Of a stretch of 64,000 bases of DNA, positions 16,152 through 25,954 are shown piece after piece; position 1 is the stretch's first letter, and every line of letters starts with the position of its first letter. The notes under the pieces are model-generated. The model ran no database searches and was not told where the DNA came from. It saw only the letters and a program-made list of their open reading frames with translations. Origin of the DNA: Candidatus Edwardsbacteria bacterium RifOxyA12_full_54_48 (GTDB taxonomy: Bacteria; Edwardsbacteria; AC1; EtOH8); NCBI GenBank assembly GCA_001777915.1, contig MFFN01000004.1:163615-227614 (forward strand), in the 5' to 3' direction. The translations under genes and the position numbers were made by a program.

Positions 16152-18647
16152 TCATTTTATAAGTATGACCCTGCCATGCTGTTCGCTGCCGCCGGCCGCC
16201 AGCCTGAAGAAATACACTCCTGCCGGACAGGCCTTCCCGTCCTCTCCCCGGCCGTTCCAGTTGAAATAATTCTGTCCGGCCGGTCCATTGTTTTCAGAGA
16301 AAGCCCTTACCAACCGTCCGGATACATTATAGATGTCCAGTTTTACAGAACCGGACTGAGGCAAATTATATCGAAAAGTTATATTGCTTTTAAAGGGGTT
16401 GGGGCTGCAGTTCACCCATCCGCCCGGATCATTTCCGGAAATACCCGGAGTTGCCGCGGCCCTCACTGGGCCATAAACAGCCGAGTCGCCGTTGATGTCC
16501 TTTTCCAGCAGACGATAGTAATAATCAACCCCCGTCAACACGTTCCTGTCGGTCCAACCGTAGTTGTGGATCTCGTTGCTGTTGCCGGCCGTCGGCAGGG
16601 AAACCATCAATTGGTAATAATTTAAAGAATCCAGAGACCGCCAGACCTGCCATTGGTAGCTGTTGATCTCGCTGGCGGTGACCCACTTAAGCGTGATCTG
16701 GCCCGGCTCGCCCAGGGCGGTGAAATAGGCCAGCTCCACGCCCAAAGGATCGTTGGGGTTGGCCCCGCCGGGAGTGCCATAGGTGGCAGTGGTGCCGTTG
16801 GCGGCGTCTCCGTACCAGCTGGCGGGCAGGGTCCCGCTGGAAAACGGACGGCTGCGGTACTGGCAATAGTAAGTTCCAAAGGTGATCGTTGAATCCACCA
16901 AAGCGTTGCCGGCATCCCGCAGACTGAAGGTTTCTCCGCCGTTCAATATCAAAGAGCCGACCAGGTTATAGGGAATACTGTAATAGTTGGACCAATTGCC
17001 GGTTGATGACCGAACCACGACGAAGTACCCGCCGGCTGTAATCTGGTCGCTTGCTCCAAAGGTGGTGGTATATGCGCTGCCATACTGCCTCAGTTGCCAT
17101 CCGTTTAAACTGACCGTACCGGCAGTGTTGTTATATAATTCCACGTATTCATTCAAGTATCCGGGGATTGAACTGTTTTGTTCGTTCACTTCATTTATCA
17201 CCACGGTGAACCCGCCGGCCGCCGTGGTGGCAAAGGTATTGTCCCCGGAATAGGTGGGTCCGTTGTTCATGGGATCGGTGGAGGAAACCTTGTAATGATA
17301 GGTGGTTGAAGCCGCAAGGCCGGAAAGTTCCACCGAATGGCTGGTGACATCGCTTTCGTTCTTTGCCGTGTCGGAGTAAGTGGTGGTCAGGCCGTAGTAG
17401 ACCCAGGAATTGGAGGCCTCGTCGGTGGTCCAATTAACCGTGGCCGAGGAGGAGGTGATACCATTGACTGTGGGTCCGGAGGCGATTACCGGGGCGGTGA
17501 CATCGTCATTGTCGCCCAGGGTCAGGGTGAGGACGCTGTCGGCGCCGATGGCGGCGCTGCTGCCGCCGGAAACGTTCCGCAGCTTGAATATCAGGGTCTC
17601 GGTGCCCTCCTCTAGGGCATCATCTGTGATGGTGATGCTTACGTTCTGGTTGGCCGAAGATCCCGCCGGAAAGCTTAGGGTCTGGGTGGTGTAACTGTTG
17701 ATGTCTGCCGCGGTGCCGGATCCTCCGGTCAGTACAACTTGCACCGAGGTGGCGCTGCCGGCGCTGGGCGCGGAGATGGAGACCGCAATGTTGAAGGGGG
17801 CGTCCCCCTCTGCCTTGGTCACCGAAGTGGCGGCGAAATACACGCTGGTGTTCAGATATTCCGGGAAGTAGCAGCGGTCCACCAGCGAGCTGTCTATCAC
17901 AAAGGGGTTGGGCTTGTTCTGCTGGTAGGCGGCTATCAGCCAAGTCCTCGTTTTTTCCAGGGCATCCGATGGGTCGGTAAGATGCCAATTCCGTAATGTA
18001 TATTTCTGCCCTGTCCACCAAGCCAAGGTCGTATCGGGCAGTTGATACATAGTCAGCATGTAGAACATGGCTCGAGCTGTATTGCCTTTCTGAATTTCCC
18101 GCGGTTCGCAACTGGGCGTTCCAACGTTCAGGTTTACTTCAGCATAGCCGTCAATATTTGAAGACGGGATAGATGTGCTTCTTTCAATATTCTTGTAGTA
18201 CCAGTACTGGGTGCTGGCGTCAGATATTTCGGCAAAAGGAGAAGCACCCCTGTCAGCATTGACCAGTTGCCTGGTGGGGAACAGATGATGCATATCACCT
18301 GTGGGATTTGGCGTCTGTGAAGTATTTAATAAACTCTGGGGCCACGTATGTTCACAATTTATATCATTGGCAAGCGCCTCATCATCCGGATCCTGCCCCG
18401 GTTGCATATAGATGATATAACCGCTGTAAACACATTCTAAACTGTCATTGGCGGTCAAGTATATTTCACCGAACAGGGTATCTCTAGGGTCTGGTGATCC
18501 TGCATATGCAAGTATTCTGGTGCTTTTGTAATATTTCCGCAATGAGTCTATCAGCGGGCGGCCGGTGACCCCAGGGAAAAGCTCGGCCGCCGATACCGAA
18601 CCAAACGCCATCGCAAAAATAGCTATCGCTGTGAGTAATTTTTTCAT
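16152..18647 (-). CDS. Secreted endonuclease I with Calx-beta, FN3 and lamin-tail domains
   Basis: The 831-aa protein has a signal peptide (about 1-21), then an EndA/NucM-type endonuclease I domain: NCEHTWPQS (about 97-105), GDMHHLFPT (about 117-125) and NADRGASPF (about 130-138) supply the metal and catalytic residues. Further on are a Calx-beta domain (about 265-385, ending LTLGDND), a fibronectin III-like domain (about 388-476), a lamin-tail domain (about 480-640, starting VVINEV) and a FlgD/Por-type C-terminal sorting domain (about 745-831). It probably cuts extracellular DNA for nutrition or biofilm work. The domain order suits exported FCB nucleases. It lies just upstream of the 1291-aa gene on the same strand. 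Confidence 0.88.
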   Translation of the reverse strand: MKKLLTAIAIFAMAFGSVSAAELFPGVTGRPLIDSLRKYYKSTRILAYAGSPDPRDTLFGEIYLTANDSLECVYSGYIIYMQPGQDPDDEALANDINCEHTWPQSLLNTSQTPNPTGDMHHLFPTRQLVNADRGASPFAEISDASTQYWYYKNIERSTSIPSSNIDGYAEVNLNVGTPSCEPREIQKGNTARAMFYMLTMYQLPDTTLAWWTGQKYTLRNWHLTDPSDALEKTRTWLIAAYQQNKPNPFVIDSSLVDRCYFPEYLNTSVYFAATSVTKAEGDAPFNIAVSISAPSAGSATSVQVVLTGGSGTAADINSYTTQTLSFPAGSSANQNVSITITDDALEEGTETLIFKLRNVSGGSSAAIGADSVLTLTLGDNDDVTAPVIASGPTVNGITSSSATVNWTTDEASNSWVYYGLTTTYSDTAKNESDVTSHSVELSGLAASTTYHYKVSSTDPMNNGPTYSGDNTFATTAAGGFTVVINEVNEQNSSIPGYLNEYVELYNNTAGTVSLNGWQLRQYGSAYTTTFGASDQITAGGYFVVVRSSTGNWSNYYSIPYNLVGSLILNGGETFSLRDAGNALVDSTITFGTYYCQYRSRPFSSGTLPASWYGDAANGTTATYGTPGGANPNDPLGVELAYFTALGEPGQITLKWVTASEINSYQWQVWRSLDSLNYYQLMVSLPTAGNSNEIHNYGWTDRNVLTGVDYYYRLLEKDINGDSAVYGPVRAAATPGISGNDPGGWVNCSPNPFKSNITFRYNLPQSGSVKLDIYNVSGRLVRAFSENNGPAGQNYFNWNGRGEDGKACPAGVYFFRLAAGGSEQHGRVILIK

Positions 18648-18674
18648 TTTACTTTATTCATTGGATCAAATTTT

Positions 18675-18701
18675 AGGCGGCAGCCACGCTGGCTACCGCC
18701 T
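18675..18701 (-). terminator. Probable terminator after rpoD
   Basis: An 11-bp stem with one mismatch (AGGCGGCAGCC paired with GGCTACCGCCT) and a 5-nt loop lies between the end of rpoD and the secreted nuclease gene. The T run on the minus strand is poor, so efficiency is uncertain. Confidence 0.5.
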
Positions 18702-18757
18702 ATTTATAACACAAAACCCTGCCCCTGTCAATTAAGATTGTATTAAATATTTTCGGG

Positions 18758-20485
18758 CTAGATCACGTCGGAGAAGCCCTCCAGACGCTTGCTGCGGGAG
18801 GGATGGCGCAGCTTGCGCAGGGCCTTGACCTCTATCTGGCGCACCCTCTCCCGGGTGACGTTGAAAATGGCCCCCACCTCCTCCAGGGTCCTTGGACAGC
18901 CGTCGTTGAGGCCGAACCTCAGGCGGATGATGGATTCCTCCCGCTTGGAGAGGGTGGCCAGCACCTTCTCGATCTGGTCCCGCAGCATCAGAAAGTTGGC
19001 GGTGCGGGCCGGGGACTTGGCCGAAGCGTCCTCGATGAAATCGCCGAAGACGGTGTCCTCGTCGTCCCCGATGGGCTTGTCCAGGGAGATCGGCTCCTGG
19101 GCCACTTTGATTATGGAGCGCACCTTGTCGAACGGCAGCTCCATGTGCTCGGCGATCTCGTGGCTGGTGGGCTCCCGGCCGTACTCCTGGACCAGCTTGC
19201 GGGAGGCCTTGGAGACCTTGTTGATGGCCTCGATCATGTGCACCGGAACCCGGATGGTACGGGCCTGGTCGGCGATGGCCCGGGTGATGGCCTGCCGGAT
19301 CCACCAGGTGGCGTAGGTGGAGAACTTGTAGCCCTTGTGGTAGTCGAACTTCTCCACCGCCCGCATCAGCCCGGAGTTGCCCTCCTGGATCAGGTCCAGG
19401 AACTCCAGGCCCCGGTTGATGTAGCGTTTGGCGGTGGATATCACCAGCCTGACATTGGCCTCCACCATCTCCTTTTTGGCATAGTCCCGCTGGAACTGCA
19501 TCTTTCTGACGCTGTCGGCCAGCTCCATCACCTGTTCCGGGGTGGTCCTGGCATCCTTGGCCAGGGCGGTCATTTGCTTCTGGGCAGCGTGGACCTCCTG
19601 CCAGTAGCAGAGCAGTTTGTCTTTGGGGACCTTCAGCCTGGCCTTTTCCTCTTTCTTCAGCTTCTTGCCCGATTTCAGGATCCGGGCCATCTTGTCCAGC
19701 TCCTGGACACTCAGTTTGCAATGGCCCAAAGCGCGGTCCCTCTCCTTCTGGTGGGTCTTTATCTGGAAGGACAGGCTCAGCAGGCGGTGGACCATGGAAT
19801 TAAGCAATTCGTTGCTCAGCTTCAACGCCTGAAGGTTGGTCAGGATCTTCTCCCGGCGCTGGCTTATCTTTGGTCCGGCCTTCTCCTGATTCTTGAGGGC
19901 GGAGAGATACTCAACATCCTTGTAATCCCGGTGGATCCTCTTCAGCAATTGCAGGATCTTCTGCCTTTTGCGGCTGGAGGAATACTGCGGCATCCAGCCG
20001 TCGATATCGGTCTGCACCAGTTCCTCCATGGCCAGTTCATGCTTTTCGAACTGCTTGGAAAGGCGCATGAACTCCTTCATGTTGACCGGGGCCGAAAAAG
20101 ACAGGCTCAGGATCTGCCTCTGGCATTCCTCTATCTTCTTGGCTATCTCGATCTCCTTCTCCCGGTCCAGCAGGGGGACCCGCCCGATCTCATGCAGGTA
20201 CATCCTCACCGGATCGTCGAAGCGCAGCCCGACGGGCACTTCCGCCGCCTCCTCCTCTTTGCCCTTGGCCTTCTCCCGCGCCTCCTTGATCTGGTTCCAC
20301 TCCTCTTCGGAATTGACCACCTCCACGCCGGTCTGGGCCAGCATCATGATGAAATTCTCCAGCTCCTCAGGAGAGACGATATCCTCGGGCAGCATTTCGT
20401 TCAGCTTCTGGTAGGTGATAAACCCCTGGGCCTTGCCGAAACTGATTATCTGCTTGATCTTCTTCTTGATGTTGCGGTCCTCCAT
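18758..20485 (-). CDS. rpoD: Primary RNA polymerase sigma factor (sigma-70)
   Basis: This 575-aa protein is the housekeeping sigma factor. Region 1.1-like helices cover about residues 1-60; region 1.2 starts [16 protein letters not shown] near 91; a charged non-conserved insert spans about 125-330; region 2 holds [20 protein letters not shown] and [13 protein letters not shown] (about 345-410, -10 recognition and melting); region 4 ends [20 protein letters not shown] (-35 recognition). The pattern matches the TTGACA/TATAAT promoters found in the window. It lies 29 bp downstream of dnaG, the usual dnaG-rpoD arrangement of the macromolecular synthesis operon. rpsU, often with them, is 10 kb away here. 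Confidence 0.97.
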   Translation of the reverse strand: MEDRNIKKKIKQIISFGKAQGFITYQKLNEMLPEDIVSPEELENFIMMLAQTGVEVVNSEEEWNQIKEAREKAKGKEEEAAEVPVGLRFDDPVRMYLHEIGRVPLLDREKEIEIAKKIEECQRQILSLSFSAPVNMKEFMRLSKQFEKHELAMEELVQTDIDGWMPQYSSSRKRQKILQLLKRIHRDYKDVEYLSALKNQEKAGPKISQRREKILTNLQALKLSNELLNSMVHRLLSLSFQIKTHQKERDRALGHCKLSVQELDKMARILKSGKKLKKEEKARLKVPKDKLLCYWQEVHAAQKQMTALAKDARTTPEQVMELADSVRKMQFQRDYAKKEMVEANVRLVISTAKRYINRGLEFLDLIQEGNSGLMRAVEKFDYHKGYKFSTYATWWIRQAITRAIADQARTIRVPVHMIEAINKVSKASRKLVQEYGREPTSHEIAEHMELPFDKVRSIIKVAQEPISLDKPIGDDEDTVFGDFIEDASAKSPARTANFLMLRDQIEKVLATLSKREESIIRLRFGLNDGCPRTLEEVGAIFNVTRERVRQIEVKALRKLRHPSRSKRLEGFSDVI

Positions 20486-20514
20486 GGCCTCTCCTAATAA
20501 TTGGTTATATATAC

Positions 20515-22305
20515 TTATTGCTTATTTTCGTCTGTTTTGAGTATTTTTCGCTTTGGGGTTAAATCCCTAAATTCATTTAATAGTTTGTTTTCCAAAATAA
20601 CATCCCCGGTGTTTTTTACTTTTATCAATTCTTTCATTATAGCCTCTCGCCTGGGCTTAAGTTTCAACTGACGCATTGTATCTATACAATCAAACAACGA
20701 TTTATCATCCACTTCTGCACTATCTAGCGAATCATCTTGCGTTTCTTTATCCGCCAGAGCATCTAAAAGAAGGGTTTGCTCTTCGTTGCTTTCAAATTTT
20801 AGAACAATGTTGGCACCATCTATCTTTCCCTTATCTTGGTAAATTGCCTCAAGTTTTTTAAGAAGGTTTGTCAATATTTCTGAAGTTAATTTTTGTTCTG
20901 ATAATTCTTGTAAAATTATTACGATTTTTTCAGGCCTTCGTAATAAGATAGAGAGTATTTGTTTTTCATATTTATTTTCACTATTGACTTCTTGTCCTAA
21001 GCTCGTAAAGGATGGCTTTAGACCATCTTTCTTTTGAATAAGCTCAATCACAAAATTTTCTTCTATACCGGTAGATTCTGCAATTTCTTTTCTATAATAA
21101 TTTTTCCTCACCGGGTCGGACACCAGGGCCAGCAGGTTCAAAAGATTGTTCACCAGGGCGCTCTTGTCGGCCACCTGGGACAGGTCGGACATCAGCCGGG
21201 CCCGCATCACCTTGAACTCGATGAAGGTGATGGCCGTTTCGATGATGGCGGCAAAGGCCTGTTCCCCCTCCCGGCGGATGGCCAGGTCCGGATCCATCTC
21301 ATGAGGCAGCACCGCCACCTTGACGTCTATCCCGGCCTCCAGCAGCAGGGGGATGGCCCGGTCGGTGGCGTTCTGGCCGGCGGCATCGGGATCGTAGCAT
21401 AACACCGCCTGCTTGGCGTAGCGGGATAGCAGCTTGGCCTGGTCGCTGCTTAAGGCCGTCCCCGAGGTGGCCAGAATGTTCCTGAAACCGTGCTGGTAGG
21501 GGATGATCAGGTCGAAATTGCCCTCCACCAGGATGGCCTTTCCGGCGTCCTGCACCGGGCTCTTGGCCTGGCAGAATCCGTAGAAGCCCCGCCCCTTGTG
21601 ATAGATGGGCGTCTCCGGAGAGTTGAGGTATTTGGCCTGGGGATTCTGCTCCAGGCTGCGCCCGCCAAACCCGATCACCCGGCCGCTCAGGGAGAATATG
21701 GGAAATATTATCCGGTGCCGGAACCGGTCGTAGTATCCGTTGCTCTCATCGCGGGCGATTATAAGTCCGGCCTCCTTCAGCAGCTGCAGGCTTAAGCCCC
21801 CTTTGCCTGCCGCCCTGATCAGGTCCTCCCAGGCGTTGGGGGCGTATCCCAGCCGGAAAAATTCTATGGACTGGTCGCTGATGCCGCGGTTCTTGAGATA
21901 TTCCCGGGCGGCGGTCCCGATGCCGGAGGCCAGTCGCTCCTGGAAGAATTTGGCGGCGAACTCGTTGGCCTGGTATAAAAGGTCGTGGGCCCCTTCCTTA
22001 TAGTCGTCGGAGGTGGGCAAAGTTATGTTGGCCCGCTTGGCCAGGGTCCTTAAGGCCTCGATGAAGGAGACCTTGTCATGCTCCATCAGAAAGGAAATGA
22101 CGTTGCCGCCCTTGCCGCAGCCGAAGCAATGCCAGATCTGCTTGACCGGGGTCACCACGAAGGAGGGGGTCCGTTCCTGATGGAAGGGGCACAGGGCCTT
22201 GTAGGTGCTGCCGGTCTTCTTAAGCGACAGATACTGCCCCAGCACCTCCACCACGTCGTTGGACTGCCGGACCTCGTCGATTATTTCCTCGGGGATGCGC
22301 GCCAT
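20515..22305 (-). CDS. dnaG: DNA primase
   Basis: DnaG makes the RNA primers of replication. The 596-aa sequence has an N-terminal zinc ribbon (Cys39, His42, Cys60, Cys63 in [13 protein letters not shown]...HCFGCG), the RNA-polymerase core, and a TOPRIM fold with VEGNFDLI (Glu261) and YDPDAAG (about 304-310). The C-terminal 200 residues, the helicase-interaction part, are poorly conserved; their DNA (about 20,520-21,100) is clearly more AT-rich than the rest of the gene. The gene precedes rpoD by 29 bp and is probably co-transcribed with it. Length and motifs are normal. Confidence 0.96.
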   Translation of the reverse strand: MARIPEEIIDEVRQSNDVVEVLGQYLSLKKTGSTYKALCPFHQERTPSFVVTPVKQIWHCFGCGKGGNVISFLMEHDKVSFIEALRTLAKRANITLPTSDDYKEGAHDLLYQANEFAAKFFQERLASGIGTAAREYLKNRGISDQSIEFFRLGYAPNAWEDLIRAAGKGGLSLQLLKEAGLIIARDESNGYYDRFRHRIIFPIFSLSGRVIGFGGRSLEQNPQAKYLNSPETPIYHKGRGFYGFCQAKSPVQDAGKAILVEGNFDLIIPYQHGFRNILATSGTALSSDQAKLLSRYAKQAVLCYDPDAAGQNATDRAIPLLLEAGIDVKVAVLPHEMDPDLAIRREGEQAFAAIIETAITFIEFKVMRARLMSDLSQVADKSALVNNLLNLLALVSDPVRKNYYRKEIAESTGIEENFVIELIQKKDGLKPSFTSLGQEVNSENKYEKQILSILLRRPEKIVIILQELSEQKLTSEILTNLLKKLEAIYQDKGKIDGANIVLKFESNEEQTLLLDALADKETQDDSLDSAEVDDKSLFDCIDTMRQLKLKPRREAIMKELIKVKNTGDVILENKLLNEFRDLTPKRKILKTDENKQ

Positions 22306-22344
22306 TACGGTTTGAAAATATGAACGGTTGAGTTATTTTATATA

Positions 22345-23400
22345 TCAGTCTTCTGAAGTGCGCACTTCAAGCACATATTTAACAAGTCCTTCAAGTGATT
22401 CACGCGGTAAGCCGTAGATTATTATTGGATTTTTGGGCAACCACATTTCATAAATAATATATTCATTAAGCATCCCTTTATTGACCGCCTCGATAAGTGT
22501 AATTGCCGCAGGATCTGTAACATTTGCTTTTGGCTTAAAATATCTTTGCTGGGAATCGCTGCTATCAATTTCTGCGTTTGCTGTAATAAAATTAAGTAAA
22601 TATTCCTTTTCTTCACTTGTGTCTATTTTGACAGTTTTTTTATCGGCTTTATTTTTAGTAGAATATCCTGGCTCATATTCTCTAACTGCTTTTGCTACAG
22701 CATAGCCCAGCCAAGTCTCGTCGGTTTCTATATAAACCGTTTTCTTGTTTTTTCTGATATTGCATTGTGGTACAAATCGCCAAATGTTGTATTCTTTGTT
22801 GTATTTTTTGCATATTTTTTGATAATTTAATTCAAGAAATTTAAAACTTCGATTCAATAACATTGCTGTAGCATATTCCTCAATACACTTTTTCCCGTAA
22901 CTATTATCAGCATTGGCCATATCTGAATAACACTTGCCAAGCGACATATGGGTTAACCAATTATTATAATTAGCTTTCAATGCTTTATTATACCAACCTA
23001 TCGCTTCATTATATTTATTTTCCTTTTGATAAGTTTCCCCCAAATATGTCAATATCTTTGAATCCATCGAATCAATGGCCAGCATTTCGATGCACAAAGC
23101 ACGCACCTTTTCATTATTTTTGTTTTTGTAATTTGCTTCAACCGCTTCTAACAATTTCTTGGATTCAGAACTTCGTTTATAGAATACAATCTCTATTCCA
23201 TTTTTCTTCTCTATTGCTTTTGTATCAGCTGAAATAGGCAATGGGGGTGTTGCTGTATCTTGCACAGTTTCCTTAAGTTCGGAAATTGTATATGTAAATT
23301 TTGAGTTTTCCATAATGTCATAGAACTCTTTAAAACTGTGCTCTTGTTGTGTAAAAACTTGTGAAGTTATAGCACAAAGGACCCATATTGCTAATTTCAT
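22345..23400 (-). CDS. Exported TPR-repeat protein, function unknown
   Basis: The 351-aa protein starts at MKLAIWVLC, preceded by TGGAG; an earlier in-frame ATG has no site. A short signal peptide (cleavage near QVFTQ) suggests export. Residues about 90-170 hold two to three TPR-like helical pairs (AIGWYNKALKANYNNWLTHM is typical). The C-terminal half has no motif I recognise. The gene is markedly AT-rich and full of Lys and Asn compared with the neighbouring dnaG N-terminal region and flavodoxin gene, which may reflect recent acquisition or weak selection. It stands between dnaG and a flavodoxin gene, with no evident partner. Confidence 0.75.
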   Translation of the reverse strand: MKLAIWVLCAITSQVFTQQEHSFKEFYDIMENSKFTYTISELKETVQDTATPPLPISADTKAIEKKNGIEIVFYKRSSESKKLLEAVEANYKNKNNEKVRALCIEMLAIDSMDSKILTYLGETYQKENKYNEAIGWYNKALKANYNNWLTHMSLGKCYSDMANADNSYGKKCIEEYATAMLLNRSFKFLELNYQKICKKYNKEYNIWRFVPQCNIRKNKKTVYIETDETWLGYAVAKAVREYEPGYSTKNKADKKTVKIDTSEEKEYLLNFITANAEIDSSDSQQRYFKPKANVTDPAAITLIEAVNKGMLNEYIIYEMWLPKNPIIIYGLPRESLEGLVKYVLEVRTSED

Positions 23401-23429
23401 ACTAGACTCCAAAATAGATATTAGATGTT

Positions 23430-23900
23430 TTATTTTTGGATCTGCTTAACAAACTCGTCCAGCCGGGCATCGCTCTCCGGCTTTCCGGCCTCGCGGGCCT
23501 TGACGGTCAATTTGGCCGCCGCCGTCTGGCCGGAAAGCGATTCCATCTCATTGAATGTGTTCTGGTCCCCGGAGCCGCCCAGGGTGCAGAACAGGGCCAG
23601 CTTTTTGATCCGGTCCTTGTTCCGGCCGATATAGGTCCGGATGGCGCAGGCCATGTTGCCGGCCCACACCGGGGTTCCTACGACCACCAGGTCGTATTGG
23701 GCCGGATCCTTTTTGGTTTCGGCGATATCAGCCGGGATCCGTTTCATGGCATCGCGCCCGGCCTTGAGGTATTCCCATGCCCCTTGGCGGTCCTTGAGGT
23801 CTATGATCTCTTCGGTGTCTGCCTGGATCTTTGAAGCGATGGCCTGGCCGATCTTTTTAGTGATGCCTGTGCGGGAGTAATAAATTACTAAGGTTTTCAT
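23430..23900 (-). CDS. Flavodoxin
   Basis: This 156-aa protein is a flavodoxin-fold electron carrier or FMN oxidoreductase. The N-terminal VIYYSRTGITKKIGQAI is the FMN phosphate loop (S/T-x-T-G-x-T pattern), and VVGTPVWAGNMACAIRTYI near the middle is the family's second FMN-contacting segment. The closest type is the menaquinone-dependent protoporphyrinogen oxidase/flavodoxin_4 group with long internal loops. It has no signal peptide and is cytoplasmic. The RRM gene upstream and the TPR gene downstream give no clue to its redox partner. Confidence 0.9.
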   Translation of the reverse strand: MKTLVIYYSRTGITKKIGQAIASKIQADTEEIIDLKDRQGAWEYLKAGRDAMKRIPADIAETKKDPAQYDLVVVGTPVWAGNMACAIRTYIGRNKDRIKKLALFCTLGGSGDQNTFNEMESLSGQTAAAKLTVKAREAGKPESDARLDEFVKQIQK

Positions 23901-23928
23901 ATCAACCTGTGGTATTTATATTATCTGG

Positions 23929-24222
23929 TTACCTTCTTTTATTGCGATTCGAAGGACGATGACCCCCGTGGCCCTTTTCCTGGGGACGGGCTTCTTTGAC
24001 GAATATGGCCTTGCCCTTGAGGGCCACCCGGCCGTTCAGATTGTCTATGGCCGCCAGGGCCTCGGATTTCACCGGCATCTCCACAAAGGCAAAGCCGCGG
24101 GGCTGGCCGCTGTATCGGTCCATCACAAAGGCCACTGATGTCACCTGGCCGAACTTCTCAAAGACCTCCTTCAGTTCGGCCTCGGTCATTTCCTTGGCCA
24201 GGTTTCCTGCAAATAAATTCAT
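23929..24222 (-). CDS. RRM-type RNA-binding protein
   Basis: This 97-aa protein is a single RNA recognition motif followed by a basic Gly/Arg/Lys-rich tail (ending NRNKRR). RNP2 is LFAGNL at residues 3-8 and RNP1 is RGFAFVEM at about 43-50. Small RRM proteins of this design occur in cyanobacteria, Bacteroidetes and other bacteria, where several respond to cold (family knowledge). It probably binds single-stranded RNA in the cytoplasm. It precedes the flavodoxin gene by 28 bp on the same strand; a shared transcript is possible. Confidence 0.93.
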   Translation of the reverse strand: MNLFAGNLAKEMTEAELKEVFEKFGQVTSVAFVMDRYSGQPRGFAFVEMPVKSEALAAIDNLNGRVALKGKAIFVKEARPQEKGHGGHRPSNRNKRR

Positions 24223-24310
24223 CGTCTCTCCTCAATATATAGTGATTGTGATTGGTTTGCATCCCCATAAGACATAATGCTAAATTTGTGGATTGTGGTT
24301 GGTTATAATT

Positions 24311-24754
24311 TCAATTATCATCCCCCGGACTGACCATTATCTCCTGCTTGCCGTACTTGGCGTGCACCTGCCATTTCTGGCCCAGGGCTTTCAGAATGCT
24401 GAGGCCCCCGGTGGTTATCAGCACCACCCCGCCGGCCAGCAGTATCCACAGCTTGCTGGTGGGCTCGGGAGAGGCAATGGAAGCGGCTATCAGCCAGATC
24501 CCCACTCCGGACAGGCCCATCCCGGTCAATATCTGGGAGATCTCCTTCCAGCTCGCCTTCCCGGTCCGCCCGGCCCGTCGGATAAGGGACACCGCCGACA
24601 CCAGGTCGCTTTCGGTTATCCCCAGGTTGGCATCGTCGGTGAAATGAAAGGGCAGCCGGTCGCGGTAGGATTTTAAAGCCCTGTCCAGCCAGCCGGGATC
24701 GGAGGTGCGGATGATGGCCGGGCTATCCTCTTTTTTTATTATCGACAATCCCAT
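24311..24754 (-). CDS. Hypothetical membrane protein
   Basis: I do not recognise a family for this 147-aa protein. Two hydrophobic segments (about residues 75-92 and 99-118) form a likely helical hairpin. The N-terminal 70 residues are soluble and charged, and the C-terminus is short and polar. Its start lies inside the preceding gene: the first 32 bases overlap the 3' end of the helix-hairpin-helix gene in another frame, so translation may be coupled. No motif suggests an activity. Confidence 0.6.
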   Translation of the reverse strand: MGLSIIKKEDSPAIIRTSDPGWLDRALKSYRDRLPFHFTDDANLGITESDLVSAVSLIRRAGRTGKASWKEISQILTGMGLSGVGIWLIAASIASPEPTSKLWILLAGGVVLITTGGLSILKALGQKWQVHAKYGKQEIMVSPGDDN

Positions 24755-25010
24755 CTTTCCAGTTCCACCATTTTAAAAGTTTCGGATCGTGTTTCCCGGC
24801 CGAGGCGTACTGGACCGCACAGCGGTAAACGTAGAGCAGGCAGCGGTCAAGCTGCTTCCCGGCCTGGTGGCAGGACTGCAGGTACAGCCTCTCCGGGTCC
24901 CGGCCCTTGAGGTCGGAGACTTTGCGGATCCCCAGCTGGTGCAGGTCCTGGGCGATGCTGGGTCCTACGCCGGGAATGGATTTTAAGTCTTTAATATTTA
25001 TATTTGTCAT
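24723..25010 (-). CDS. Helix-hairpin-helix protein of the Cdd1/pathogenicity-locus type
   Basis: This 95-aa protein begins with a helix-hairpin-helix motif, LKSIPGVGPSIAQDLHQLGI, of the kind that grips DNA backbones, then a YLQSCHQAGKQLDRCLLYVYRCAVQYA segment of helices with several Cys residues. The pattern matches the small Cdd1-like pathogenicity-locus family, whose function is unknown despite the name. I start at MTNIN (codon ending 25010); two codons earlier is another ATG and neither has a clear ribosome site. It overlaps the following membrane-protein gene by 32 bp. Confidence 0.8.
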   Translation of the reverse strand: MTNINIKDLKSIPGVGPSIAQDLHQLGIRKVSDLKGRDPERLYLQSCHQAGKQLDRCLLYVYRCAVQYASAGKHDPKLLKWWNWKDGIVDNKKRG

Positions 25011-25018
25011 ATACATAA

Positions 25019-25948
25019 CTATATAATATCCTCGGGAATAATAGCAGTATAAGGATTATCTCTTAAATATTTTTCTTGTTGCTTTGTAATATGCGCTACT
25101 CTTTGAACCAAAACATGATTAAGGATATCCTCTTTTGCCCTTTTATTTTGTATACCTCGAGCACCATTACCTTCATGTATTATTACCTCCCACTCACCTG
25201 GCCAATCACTACAATCAGGATGCAATTTCAAGACAACAGGCTTTTCATAGCTTTTTAAATAATGCTCATATAAAGAAAAGAAAGATTCATAATAGGCAAG
25301 GGCTTTCATTGCTAATTCTTCAACTTGAAATATTTTATATATACCATTTTTCTTTGAATTGAATAATCTCATCTCATCTTTATGAATTGTATAATCTGAA
25401 TGATATGTTGCATTTCTTATATCCTGATCCCAAATATCTTTATATATTTTGACCGCATCAAAATATTTAGTGCCTGAAGCCCACTTTTTAATTTGAATTA
25501 TTTTTTCATTAGGGGTTTGAGGTCTTGATTTATTATTATTTTTATTTATTATATTTGGGAATATATTAACACTATAGCGCTCCCCGTTGGCAACACAAAT
25601 CAAATTGCCAATTACCTCATATATTGACGACGCTTCAAGAATTGAACAGTATGTCCAAAGTTTCAAATGAAATTTTATTAATTTATTTTCTATTTTGTTA
25701 TGAACATCAACAATTTCAGGAATAATTATTTTGATTGTATCCATAGTATCCCAGCCGGGATCCATCTGCCCCTTAATATTAAAAATACTAAACAGAAATT
25801 CAAACTCACATTTATCTTTCGCTGAAGCAAATATAATATCAAGTAAGTTTATATATTTTAAAAAATACTCACAAAAACGCAAGTTATCTTTATCATTCTC
25901 GTTGTCAGTTATTGACCATAGACCATGACTATCTTTTTTTAAATTCAT
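25019..25948 (-). CDS. Orphan protein with a HEPN-like RNxxxH motif
   Basis: I do not recognise the whole 309-aa protein. It is strongly AT-rich, and the protein is rich in Asn, Ile and Lys, unlike the GC-rich neighbours. It is largely alpha-helical, without membrane segments or a signal. Residues 177-187 read IRNATYHSDYT, an R-x4-H motif in the form seen in HEPN-domain ribonucleases and related toxins (IRNAxxH). This suggests, but does not prove, an RNA-cleaving or substrate-binding HEPN fold. It sits between an acetyltransferase gene and a helix-hairpin-helix gene; no nucleotidyltransferase antitoxin is adjacent. Confidence 0.65.
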   Translation of the reverse strand: MNLKKDSHGLWSITDNENDKDNLRFCEYFLKYINLLDIIFASAKDKCEFEFLFSIFNIKGQMDPGWDTMDTIKIIIPEIVDVHNKIENKLIKFHLKLWTYCSILEASSIYEVIGNLICVANGERYSVNIFPNIINKNNNKSRPQTPNEKIIQIKKWASGTKYFDAVKIYKDIWDQDIRNATYHSDYTIHKDEMRLFNSKKNGIYKIFQVEELAMKALAYYESFFSLYEHYLKSYEKPVVLKLHPDCSDWPGEWEVIIHEGNGARGIQNKRAKEDILNHVLVQRVAHITKQQEKYLRDNPYTAIIPEDII

Positions 25949-25954
25949 TTCAAA

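Noticed and set aside
18803..20497. 564-codon plus-strand frame opposite rpoD
   Set aside because: Exact shadow of rpoD; Leu/Gly/Asp-rich composition produced by reverse reading of GC-rich codons.
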